Assembly: GCF_900316465.1 (NCBI RefSeq)
Contig: NZ_ONDD01000039.1
Coordinates: forward strand, 1-41,970
Direction: 5' to 3'
Length of the DNA stretch: 41,970 bases
From: an uncultured Fibrobacter sp.
GTDB lineage: Bacteria > Fibrobacterota > Fibrobacteria > Fibrobacterales > Fibrobacteraceae
Part shown: positions 15,659-24,000 of the stretch, piece after piece
Layout of the letters: every line of letters starts with the position of its first letter
Numbering within the stretch: position 1 is the first letter of the stretch
Made by a program: the position numbers and the translations under genes
The notes under the pieces: generated by a model
What the model saw: only the letters and a program-made list of their open reading frames with translations
The model's database searches: none
Told to the model about the DNA's origin: nothing

Positions 15659-18600
15659 ATGAAGTGCAAAAACTTTTTCCGGGGTTTGGCATTATGCTTG
15701 ACCCTTTTAGTTGTTAACACATTTGCGCAGGACTGTGTAGCCATAGCCCATGTTATATACGATGGCAATAACCTTTTCTACGCTGATAATGAAGCCAATT
15801 TCAAGTACAAGCAACTGAGCAAAGAAGACGACGGTACGTTTAAAGTCTGCTTCACTCAGGAACGTCTTGAAGGTTCCGACCGACAGGGTCGCGAAGACGT
15901 GCGCCAGCTGCGTTTCGGTTCTTTCTGCGCCGAAGGCAAGGACTCCTGTGCCTCGTACCTGAACGAAGGCAATGAACCCTTCCTCGCCGAGCTGTTCCCC
16001 GAATACCAGAACGGCGTCGATAGCCAGGAGGTTTTCCAGGTCTGGCTCCAGATCAACCCCGACGGCACGTTGACCAAGACGACGACCAAACCGGTCATTG
16101 TGGAACCGGCTAAAAAGACCATCCGCTTCCTTGCTCCGTGGAGCAACACGGGTGTGGTCGTTATGCTGAACGGCAAGGCCGACTACATGAAACCTGTCGG
16201 TGGAAACTATTGCGGTTGGTTCGAATATCGCGCCGTACTGACACCCAAAGACGCCTACGTGTCTTTCAAGCAAACTATCGGTGACCTGCATATCGGTGCC
16301 GAAGGTGCTTCTAAAGAAGAAATCCCTGTAGAACAAGAAATCAAGTTGGATTCCTTGCTGCAGATTTCCGACACCGTCTGGATTCTGGGCTCCAAGTACA
16401 GCGAACCGGAACTTTCTACCGAATTCCCGGGCGAACTCGGCGACTGCCCCATCAAAAAGCTCCCGGGCGAACTCGGCGACTGCCCCATCAAAAAGCTCCC
16501 GGTCATGATGTTTGACTGGTTGCATGGCGATGGTAGCGACGAAGAAAACACCATTGCACAAGCCAACACTACCAGCCAGGACTTCGGTACGGGCGGCTGC
16601 AAAAACGACAACGGCCATCAGGTCATGAGGAACATGGTCGAACGTGAACTTGGCCCGAACGGTGTTCCTGTTCCCGCTGCAAACTTCCCGAGCAACTGCA
16701 AAACCACCGAACACCTCGGCAACTGGTTCTTGCCCGAAGTCGTCGCAACCGATGCCGCCGGCAATAGCTATACCAACGCCACCTGCCGCGACCTCGAACT
16801 TTCTCTCACCGACGACGGTTTCTGGTTCGGCCAGAAGAACAAGGATAGCGAAGAAAAGGGTCTGTTCTTCTTGGACGACTTCCAGTATCTCGATGAAGCT
16901 GGCACTATCCCGAACCCCATGTACGACAGCATTCTGGGCGATTCGACTATCGGTCGCCACAACTACGGCTTTACCATGAAGATCCAGGCCACCTTCGAAT
17001 ACGTGCCTGGTCAGTACTTCGAATTCTTGGGCGACGACGACGTCTGGGTGTTCATCAACAACAAGCTGGTGGTGGACATCGGCGGTCAGCATACGCAGAT
17101 CGAAGGCAAGGTCAAGCTAGACACCATCGGCAAGAACAATCCTGCAGACAAGTTAATTCCGGGCGAAACCTATTCCTTCCACATCTTCTACGCCGAACGT
17201 CACCGCAACGAATCGAATTTCAAGATGCGCACTTCCATGGACTTGAAGGCCGAAGCCAGCATGTTCCTCACCGACCTTTCGGACGACCCGAAGTTGATTA
17301 TCAAGGAAGTGTGGCAGATCGTGCGCGAAACGGTTCTCGCTTGCGACTTCTCCACGAGCCCCGAAAAGCAGCACACCGAACCCGGTCCGTCTAATTTCAC
17401 CCTTTACGGAAAGAGCCTTGACAAGAACGGAATCGCCCTCAAGACGCTTGATTCCGCTTACTATAGTGGCATTACGGTAAGCAACGACTACACCATGATC
17501 ACCATCGACACCAAGGCGATTACGAAGGCTCAAGCTCTGCCGCCCGGTAACTACTATGTCCGCGTGCGCCTCAAGAGCAACCCGGATGACTACAAGGATA
17601 TTCCGTTCACCATCGAACCTTACGAATTGCCGAACCTCGCGTTTGCAAGCGTCAAGGATTCCACCTACTTTATCGTAGATTTCGACACGCAGGACACGAT
17701 TAACTTTACGGAATACTGGAGCGCCTTCGGTAACGAACTTAGCCGCGACGTGTCGAGCGATTCCTTGCCCATCAATCTGGACAAGACCGAAAAGATGTGG
17801 GCCGGCCGCTCTTACCCTGTGCACATTATGTACGCCGAAGAATGGGCCTCCATTTACAGCGGTGTTGCAGTGCAAGTCAAGGCCTCGACTCCGAACCTGA
17901 CCATTTGCGATTCAACCGGCAAGCCCATTAGTGAAATTGTGTTGATGGAAGGCCGCGCAAGTTTCTACGTGAAGGCAACCGACGAGGTGGTCGACGGCGT
18001 GCTTACCTTGAGCACGGTTGGCGCCAAGAATAAAGAAATTCATTGGACCAAGATCAATATCGCAGTGCCGCCGGTACCGCAGATCGAAGCCGCCTACATT
18101 TACGACCGCACCGGTGACGGCCGCGCCGATAGCATTTGGATCAAGTTGAACAAGGCTATCGACAACCGCACGGTCATCGACTCTGTCAAGTATATCTTCC
18201 AAGAAGAAAACGAAGATTACAAGAAGACCAAGGTTGCCTACAAGGTCAGCAATTACAATGTCGGCGACATTTCCATTTCGCTCGCCGCCGAAGGAACGAG
18301 CTTCGAACCGTCCATCTTTACCGGCCGCAGAACGAACTCTAGCGACTTGTTCAGCCTGGTCAACATCTGGTACACCTATACCGGCGACGATGGCAAGCCC
18401 GCCATATTCCCGGTAGACGGCTCGCTCACCGACAAGGTTGGCCCTGTCATTATCGCTGCCGAAGTCAAGTACCTGAAGGATGGCAACACCCAGCTTGCTC
18501 TTGAATTCAGCGAAGGCATTAACGGCACCGACGCGAACACCGAATTCTTCCGCTTCCACTGCTGGAAAAACAGCGTGCAGGACAGTGCCGTCAAGAGCGC

Positions 18601-19612
18601 AAGCGATATCTTGACCACTCCCGAAAACACATGGAAGCTGATTTTCCCGAAGGGCCTTGATACCGATATCGTGCCTGCCGTGGGCGACTCCGTGCGCTTT
18701 ATGCCGCCGTCTCAGCTTGGCATGGCGCTTGACCTCGTAGACGTCGGCCCGCACGAACTGAACCCCTGGATTCGCATTACCGGTGAACAGAAGGTCACGG
18801 TGACTAGCCCGAAGGTGGTAAGCCTCTCGACGGAATCCGAAACCTTCGATAGCGCCCGCGCCATTATCCAAAGCGAAGAGGCTACCGTGCCCAAGCTGGT
18901 GGGTGGCGAAACCGTGCTGACCGCCGAACAGGTGGCCGCCGAATACGGCACGCAGGGCCATTACCTGGGCGACCTCGACATGGCTGAACTCGTCGAAAAC
19001 GAAATCGCCGAAATCGTGAAGGCCGTCCAGAATCCGGACAACGGCAAGCTCGTCGACAAGGACGAAGCCAAGGCCGCCGAAAAGGAAGGTGTCATCCCGC
19101 GCACCTACACCATCGAAGAAGTCATTGCCAAGGTGGCAACCGGCGAAATGTCCATCAAGGATGCCCAAAAGAAGTTCGACCTGAACCCGGTCATCGTAGA
19201 CGCCTACGAAAACGGCCTGTTGAACAAGGAAAACTTGAAGAACTACCAGAGCGGCACTCCGGCCGATATCCAGAAGATTGTAAGCTCTGTCGCCGACAAG
19301 ACCGAACTGCGTTACGAATCAATCTACTACTCTAGCCTGGGTCATTACGTGAACAGTCATTCGGGCGTCATTACCTGTAACGACGACATCTTCAAGGAAG
19401 GCGGCAAGCAGAACTGCCTCGAAAACGGTGGCAGACTCTTCTTGGCCTGGAACATGCGCTCGGATAGCGGTCGACTGGCTGCCACGGGTGTCTACATTGC
19501 CCGCCTCAAGTTCCGTATCAAGGTGAACACCAAGGTCATTACCGACCGCACCCAGGACTTCCTGTGGGGTGTGCGCCGCGGCCAGGTGAACGCCATCGAC
19601 CTCGGAATTTAA
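15659..19612 (+). CDS. Giant secreted fibro-slime domain protein (paralogue 1)
   Basis: A 1317-residue exported protein with signal peptide MKCKNFFRGLALCLTLLVVN ending near TFAQ. A carbohydrate-binding-like beta module (about 154-240; IRFLAPWSNTG, NYCGWFEY) is followed by Cys-rich segments and the fibro-slime domain (about 435-530; GDDDVWVFINNKLVVDIGGQ, then FHIFYAERHR). Several Ig-like stretches follow. A helical acidic region near 1100-1230 precedes a FlgD-like terminal fold (FLAWNMR, GVYIARLKFRI). Fibro-slime proteins of Fibrobacter are associated with the cell surface and adhesion to plant fibre. ATG 15659 is chosen because GGAGA lies six bases upstream; an upstream in-frame ATG at 15629 would disrupt the signal peptide. 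It is followed by a close paralogue and its own terminator. A 36-bp perfect tandem duplication lies at 16429. Confidence 0.9.
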   Translation: MKCKNFFRGLALCLTLLVVNTFAQDCVAIAHVIYDGNNLFYADNEANFKYKQLSKEDDGTFKVCFTQERLEGSDRQGREDVRQLRFGSFCAEGKDSCASYLNEGNEPFLAELFPEYQNGVDSQEVFQVWLQINPDGTLTKTTTKPVIVEPAKKTIRFLAPWSNTGVVVMLNGKADYMKPVGGNYCGWFEYRAVLTPKDAYVSFKQTIGDLHIGAEGASKEEIPVEQEIKLDSLLQISDTVWILGSKYSEPELSTEFPGELGDCPIKKLPGELGDCPIKKLPVMMFDWLHGDGSDEENTIAQANTTSQDFGTGGCKNDNGHQVMRNMVERELGPNGVPVPAANFPSNCKTTEHLGNWFLPEVVATDAAGNSYTNATCRDLELSLTDDGFWFGQKNKDSEEKGLFFLDDFQYLDEAGTIPNPMYDSILGDSTIGRHNYGFTMKIQATFEYVPGQYFEFLGDDDVWVFINNKLVVDIGGQHTQIEGKVKLDTIGKNNPADKLIPGETYSFHIFYAERHRNESNFKMRTSMDLKAEASMFLTDLSDDPKLIIKEVWQIVRETVLACDFSTSPEKQHTEPGPSNFTLYGKSLDKNGIALKTLDSAYYSGITVSNDYTMITIDTKAITKAQALPPGNYYVRVRLKSNPDDYKDIPFTIEPYELPNLAFASVKDSTYFIVDFDTQDTINFTEYWSAFGNELSRDVSSDSLPINLDKTEKMWAGRSYPVHIMYAEEWASIYSGVAVQVKASTPNLTICDSTGKPISEIVLMEGRASFYVKATDEVVDGVLTLSTVGAKNKEIHWTKINIAVPPVPQIEAAYIYDRTGDGRADSIWIKLNKAIDNRTVIDSVKYIFQEENEDYKKTKVAYKVSNYNVGDISISLAAEGTSFEPSIFTGRRTNSSDLFSLVNIWYTYTGDDGKPAIFPVDGSLTDKVGPVIIAAEVKYLKDGNTQLALEFSEGINGTDANTEFFRFHCWKNSVQDSAVKSASDILTTPENTWKLIFPKGLDTDIVPAVGDSVRFMPPSQLGMALDLVDVGPHELNPWIRITGEQKVTVTSPKVVSLSTESETFDSARAIIQSEEATVPKLVGGETVLTAEQVAAEYGTQGHYLGDLDMAELVENEIAEIVKAVQNPDNGKLVDKDEAKAAEKEGVIPRTYTIEEVIAKVATGEMSIKDAQKKFDLNPVIVDAYENGLLNKENLKNYQSGTPADIQKIVSSVADKTELRYESIYYSSLGHYVNSHSGVITCNDDIFKEGGKQNCLENGGRLFLAWNMRSDSGRLAATGVYIARLKFRIKVNTKVITDRTQDFLWGVRRGQVNAIDLGI
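16429..16500 (+). repeat. Perfect 2 x 36-bp tandem duplication
   Basis: The 36-base unit at 16429-16464 is repeated base for base at 16465-16500. It encodes GELGDCPIKKLP twice. The neighbouring paralogue has a single GVLGDCPLKKLP at the equivalent place, so the duplication is recent and specific to this copy. Confidence 0.97.
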
Positions 19613-19638
19613 GCCAAAAAACACGTTTTTTTGCACGG

Positions 19639-19658
19639 CGCCCGGAAGGGCGTTTTTT
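19639..19658 (+). terminator. Terminator of fibro-slime gene 1
   Basis: The stem CGCCC/GGGCG with loop GGAA is followed by TTTTTT, 27 bases after the stop codon. Confidence 0.85.
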
Positions 19659-19793
19659 GTTCTCAAAAAAAATCGCCGTCTTTTTCGGGAATTTTACCCC
19701 CAAAACATGCCGTTTACACGATTGTTAATCAGAATTAACCCTTTTCCGTTCTCGTCCAGTTGATTTTTTTGAAAAAAAAATTTATTTCTACAA

Positions 19794-19805
19794 TACAATA
19801 TTGTA
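19794..19805. promoter_or_regulatory. 12-bp palindrome before fibro-slime gene 2
   Basis: TACAATATTGTA is a perfect palindrome in an AT-rich stretch that should contain the promoter (TTGAAA near 19769, TACAAT near 19789). It lies about 42 bases before the chosen start. It could be a regulator site or simply overlap the -10 element. Confidence 0.35.
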
Positions 19806-19846
19806 AAAAGTACGTACAGTTAGGCCTATGGCCCTAGGAGATGTGG

Positions 19847-22800
19847 ATGAGGTGCGATATTTTTAAGAGAGCAACCAGTTTGCTCGCTTTGCTTGTCCCC
19901 GCGGCTTTCGCGGCGACGTTTACGCTTACAGCTACTCACGAAGGCGAACTCTACTACGCTATTTACAACAATGCCAAAGATGAATGGGCTACGGGCTGCT
20001 CTAGCATTCCGAACCGTAGCTTGAGTTTCAACATCGAAAGTCGTAGGGTCTTGCCCAATTACGACTTGTACGTCTTTAGTGACGCAAGCTGCCAGAACCT
20101 CCTGGCTCCGGAGGGCATTTCGTTTAGCGATTTGTATCCGACTTCGCAGCAGGCAAGAATCACCATTTCTAACGATGGTACGTGGAAATTCACGTCTCAG
20201 ACCACTCCCACTGGCCCAGGCGCAAATCCGGGCGGTCCGGGTGCTGGTAACGATGACCCCGGCCAAGATGGCCCGGGTGCTGGCAATCCGGGTGGCAATC
20301 CCGGTGGCGTTGCCGAGGGCATGAAGATTATCAGCTTCTTTACTCCTTGGACCAATACCAACGCACAGGTATATGTCGATGGCGTACCCACAGCCATGAT
20401 TCCGCTGGACAACTACTGCGGATGGTTTATTGCTGCAGTCAAGGCCCCCACTGAAAATTTCACCGTTTACTTTAAGCAGACCATTGGCGAAAACTTTGTG
20501 GGCGCACAAGGTCTTACCACTGCTCAGCCCGACATTACTACCGAAATCAAGCTCGACTCTGTGGCCGCCCTCAGCGATACCCTTTGGGTCAAGGGCAACC
20601 AGGAAGGCGAACCCGGCGTTTACGCAGAACACCCTGCTGGCGTTTTGGGTGATTGCCCCCTGAAAAAACTCCCGGTCATGATGTTCGACTGGCTGCACGG
20701 CAATAAGGGCGATGGTGTTCGTGGTAACGGTAATCCTGAATACGGCGTTAGCGCAGACTTCGGTTCTGGCGGATGTAGCGCTAGCCCCATGCTCGGCATG
20801 GTCGACACCCAGCTTGGCCCCAACGGCGTCCCGGTTCCGGCAACTCCGTTCCCCGAAAGGTGTGAGATTACCGATCACTTGGCCTACTGGTTCCTTCCGG
20901 AATCCTTGGCAGTCGATGCCCAGGGCAACAAGCTCACCAACATGACTTGCCGCGACCTGTACATCTCTATGGATAGCGCTGGTTTCTGGCTGGCCGAAAT
21001 TTCGAAGGATGCTATTTCTAAGGGTAACGAAGCCAACCGCGGCGGTATGTTCCTGCTCGATGACTTCCAGTACCTCGATGATGCCAAGACAGTTCCGAAC
21101 CCCTATTACGACCAGTTGACTGGCGGTAGCGACAACAAGCGCCATAACTTCGGCTTTACCATGAAGATTCAGGCCACGTTCGAATATATCCCGGGCCAGT
21201 ACTTCGACTTCAAGGGTGACGACGACGTGTGGGTGTTCATCAACAACAGACTGGTGGTGGACATCGGCGGTCAGCATGCTCAGGTATCGGGCGCCGTGAA
21301 CCTGGATACCCTTGGCCTTACTCCGGGTGAAACCTATCCGTTCCATATCTTCTACGCCGAACGTCATACCAGTTCTTCGAACTTCCGTATGCATACTTCG
21401 ATCGACCTTAAGACCGAAGCAAGCATCATGCTCAAGAACCCGAATAACGATCCGAACATGATTGACAGAGAAGTCTGGCAGAAGATCCGTAAGAACAAGC
21501 TCGCTTGCGACTTCAGCGAAGGCGAAAAGGAACTTTCGCTTGAACGCGGTCCTTCGATCTTTACGCTGTTCGGTGGCAACCTGCCCTCTAACGGTGTGGT
21601 ACTCGATACGGCCGGCATGTGGTTCGGCGGCATTACCGTGAACAATGACTTTGACGCCTTCAGAATCGATAAGGAATCCATCAAGGACAACCGTGGCCTT
21701 GCTCCGGGCGTGTACTACCTGCGTGTAACGCTCCGCTCCGACAACTCCCAGTACAAGGACGTGTACTTTGTGGTGGGCGCCTACGCCTTGCCGAACATCG
21801 TGTTTGCCGATTCCACTGGCAGGAGCCTCGGTTCTACCATTCGTAGCGATACCTTGCCGCTCAACATGAATAAGAATGTTACCATGTGGGTGGGTCAGTC
21901 TTACAAGGTCTATGTGCAGTACGCCGAAGACTGGGCCAATGACGAAGTCGTTTATCCCACGACAAACGACGAAGCCCTGGTTCCTTGCGACTCCCTGGGT
22001 AACCCGATTACCGAAGTCAAGCTCGTGAACGGCGCGGGTTCGTTCTACGTGAAGGCTGTGGGTGAACTTTGGGGCGGTATTCTGTACGTGAAGGGCCAGG
22101 CATCGGGTAACACCGCCACCTGGAACAGCATCAACTTCGCGTTGCCGCCGGTACCGCAAATCGAACTTGCTCAAATCTTTGACCGCGACGGCGATGGCCG
22201 AGGCGACAGTATCTGGATTCAGTTCGATGGATCACTCGGCGGAAAGAATACTCTCGACTCCGTCAAGTTCATCTTCAATTCTGCCAAGAACGCAAGACTC
22301 AGTGCCGCCTACAAGGCTCACTACAGAGACGGTTCCAACACGGCCTATATCGTTTCCGAAGGTAGCGGCTTTAATAGCGCTATCTTTACGGGCGACTCTA
22401 CCGGTAAGGTATACACTGGCCTTGTGAAGGTCTGGTACACCTATATCGATAACGGCAATAAATCCGTGTACCCGGCAGACGGTGCACTGCAAGACCAGAT
22501 TGGCCCCATTGTTACCAAGGCTGAAGTCTCTTACATGAAGGACGGTAACACGCAGCTTGAAATCAGCTTCAGTGAAGCCATCCAGAACAAGGAAAGGACT
22601 TCTGACATCTTTAATTTCCATGTGTGGAAAAACGGTATCTTGGGTACCACCGTCAAGTCTGCAAGCGACATCTCTGCAACCGCTCCGAACAAGTGGACGT
22701 TGATCTTCCCGAAGGGTAACGATAACGACTTTATTCCGGCCGTGGGTGACTCCGTGCGCTTTGCTCCGACAATGAGCGCGGCATTCGCTCTGGACATGGT

Positions 22801-23653
22801 GAATGTGGGCCCGCACGCAAACAACCCGTGGGTACGCATTACCGGTGAACAGAAGGTGAATGTAACGAGCCCTGGTGTCGTGAAGGTGGATCCGGGTTCA
22901 GCCTCTTACGACAGCGCAAAGACGATTATCACCAGCGAAAGCGCTACCGTGCCGAAAATCATTCAGGATCCCTCGATTCTCAATGCAGAACAGGCCGCTG
23001 CCGCATACGGCACGCAGGGTCACTTCCTGGGTGACTTGAATATGGCCGAACTGGTTGAGAACGAAATCGAAAGCATCAAGAATGCCGTTCAGAATTTCGA
23101 AGACAAGGTGATCGTTGTCGACGAGGCTACCGGTACAAAGCAGTCTTACTCGATTGAACAGATTATAGCTGCCGTAGATAATGGCCAGATGTCGATTGAC
23201 GACGCCAAGAAGAAATTCGATCTTGACCCGGTCATTGTCGACGCCTACAAGAATCACATGCTCGATTCCAAGAATGTCAGCAAGTACAACAGCGGAAGCG
23301 AAAGAGACATTCAAGACATCGTAGAAGCTGTAGCACAGAGTACGGAACTTTACTACAAGGCTACCTACTACTCTAGCCTCGGTGAATTCGTGAACAGCTA
23401 TGCTAACGTGATCACTTGCAGCGACAACGTATTCAAGGATCATGGCCAGGGCACCTGCCTCGAAAACAATGGCAAGCTGTTCCTCGCCTGGAACATGCGC
23501 GCCAAGAATGGCCGCCTGGTCTCGACCGGCGTGTACATCGCAAGACTTGAATACCGCATCAAGGTCGGCAGCAAGACCGTGGTTGACCGCACGCAGGACT
23601 TCCTGTGGGGCGTGCGTCGCGGCAAGGCTAACGCACTTGACTTGGGCTTCTAG
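19847..23653 (+). CDS. Giant secreted fibro-slime domain protein (paralogue 2)
   Basis: A 1268-residue exported protein with signal peptide ending near LLVPAAFAA. It is collinear with the preceding paralogue: a linker rich in Gly, Pro and Asn (about 123-155), the binding-like module (about 160-245; FFTPWTNTN, NYCGWFIA), a single GDCPLKKLPVMMFDWLHG, and the fibro-slime domain (about 438-521; GDDDVWVFINNRLVVDIGGQ). Ig-like regions, the acidic helical region (LGDLNMAELVENEIESIKNA) and the FlgD-like end (FLAWNMR, GVYIARLEYRI) follow. The Gly/Pro linker is unique to this copy. ATG 19847 has AGGAG six bases upstream; ATG 19841 directly abuts AGGAG and is too close. Own promoter region and terminator suggest independent control from copy 1. 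Role in adhesion or outer-surface structure is inferred from the family. Confidence 0.9.
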   Translation: MRCDIFKRATSLLALLVPAAFAATFTLTATHEGELYYAIYNNAKDEWATGCSSIPNRSLSFNIESRRVLPNYDLYVFSDASCQNLLAPEGISFSDLYPTSQQARITISNDGTWKFTSQTTPTGPGANPGGPGAGNDDPGQDGPGAGNPGGNPGGVAEGMKIISFFTPWTNTNAQVYVDGVPTAMIPLDNYCGWFIAAVKAPTENFTVYFKQTIGENFVGAQGLTTAQPDITTEIKLDSVAALSDTLWVKGNQEGEPGVYAEHPAGVLGDCPLKKLPVMMFDWLHGNKGDGVRGNGNPEYGVSADFGSGGCSASPMLGMVDTQLGPNGVPVPATPFPERCEITDHLAYWFLPESLAVDAQGNKLTNMTCRDLYISMDSAGFWLAEISKDAISKGNEANRGGMFLLDDFQYLDDAKTVPNPYYDQLTGGSDNKRHNFGFTMKIQATFEYIPGQYFDFKGDDDVWVFINNRLVVDIGGQHAQVSGAVNLDTLGLTPGETYPFHIFYAERHTSSSNFRMHTSIDLKTEASIMLKNPNNDPNMIDREVWQKIRKNKLACDFSEGEKELSLERGPSIFTLFGGNLPSNGVVLDTAGMWFGGITVNNDFDAFRIDKESIKDNRGLAPGVYYLRVTLRSDNSQYKDVYFVVGAYALPNIVFADSTGRSLGSTIRSDTLPLNMNKNVTMWVGQSYKVYVQYAEDWANDEVVYPTTNDEALVPCDSLGNPITEVKLVNGAGSFYVKAVGELWGGILYVKGQASGNTATWNSINFALPPVPQIELAQIFDRDGDGRGDSIWIQFDGSLGGKNTLDSVKFIFNSAKNARLSAAYKAHYRDGSNTAYIVSEGSGFNSAIFTGDSTGKVYTGLVKVWYTYIDNGNKSVYPADGALQDQIGPIVTKAEVSYMKDGNTQLEISFSEAIQNKERTSDIFNFHVWKNGILGTTVKSASDISATAPNKWTLIFPKGNDNDFIPAVGDSVRFAPTMSAAFALDMVNVGPHANNPWVRITGEQKVNVTSPGVVKVDPGSASYDSAKTIITSESATVPKIIQDPSILNAEQAAAAYGTQGHFLGDLNMAELVENEIESIKNAVQNFEDKVIVVDEATGTKQSYSIEQIIAAVDNGQMSIDDAKKKFDLDPVIVDAYKNHMLDSKNVSKYNSGSERDIQDIVEAVAQSTELYYKATYYSSLGEFVNSYANVITCSDNVFKDHGQGTCLENNGKLFLAWNMRAKNGRLVSTGVYIARLEYRIKVGSKTVVDRTQDFLWGVRRGKANALDLGF

Positions 23654-23689
23654 GCCCAAGCGCTAGAACAAAGAGTCTCTCTCGGCAAA

Positions 23690-23729
23690 AAGAAGACCGC
23701 ACCTTTGGGGGTGCGGCCTTCTTGCTTTT
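23690..23729 (+). terminator. Terminator of fibro-slime gene 2
   Basis: A long stem (AAGAAG-CCGCACC with GGTGCGG-CTTCTT) is followed by GCTTTT, 37 bases after the stop codon. Confidence 0.85.
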
Positions 23730-23803
23730 AAAAAAACTATATTAAAAGCGAATTTGCTGATAGAATCCATCAGACAAAAGATGGAGATGTGAGGGTTAAT
23801 CAG

Positions 23804-23953
23804 ATGAAAAAAGAATATACCGTTCCCGAAATGAAGGTGTTCCGTTTGGAACGACATTCTAATCTTTTGCAGAGCAGCGATGGCGACAAGACGCCGGTAA
23901 TTCACGGGCCCATTGGCGAGGCTCCGTTCGATAATTCAAACCCGATGGTTTGA
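23804..23953 (+). CDS. 49-residue peptide, K-x-Y-x2-P-x-M-x-V family (copy 1)
   Basis: A short ORF that starts MKKEYTVPEMKVFRLE, continues HSNLLQSSDGD and ends in a Pro/Gly/Asn-rich tail (FDNSNPMV). GAGGG lies nine bases upstream. There is no hydrophobic signal peptide. The N-terminal pattern K-x-Y-x2-P-x-M-x-V followed by LL-x-S recurs in the peptide gene at 28149, so the two belong to one family. Similar tiny proteins are common and uncharacterised in Bacteroidota and Fibrobacterota. It lies 47 bases before the 24001 gene and probably shares its transcript. A leader-plus-core layout (conserved N-terminus, variable C-terminus) is suggestive of a processed peptide but no modifying enzyme or peptidase is nearby. 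Confidence 0.75.
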   Translation: MKKEYTVPEMKVFRLERHSNLLQSSDGDKTPVIHGPIGEAPFDNSNPMV

Positions 23954-24000
23954 TTGCTCGCAAAAATGACAAGATTCTTTTCTTAAGAAGGAAGAAGACA

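Noticed and set aside
19826..22174. 782-codon minus-strand frame opposite fibro-slime gene 2
   Set aside because: It overlaps a protein with signal peptide, ribosome binding site and paralogue alignment on the plus strand; similar shadow frames exist opposite copy 1.
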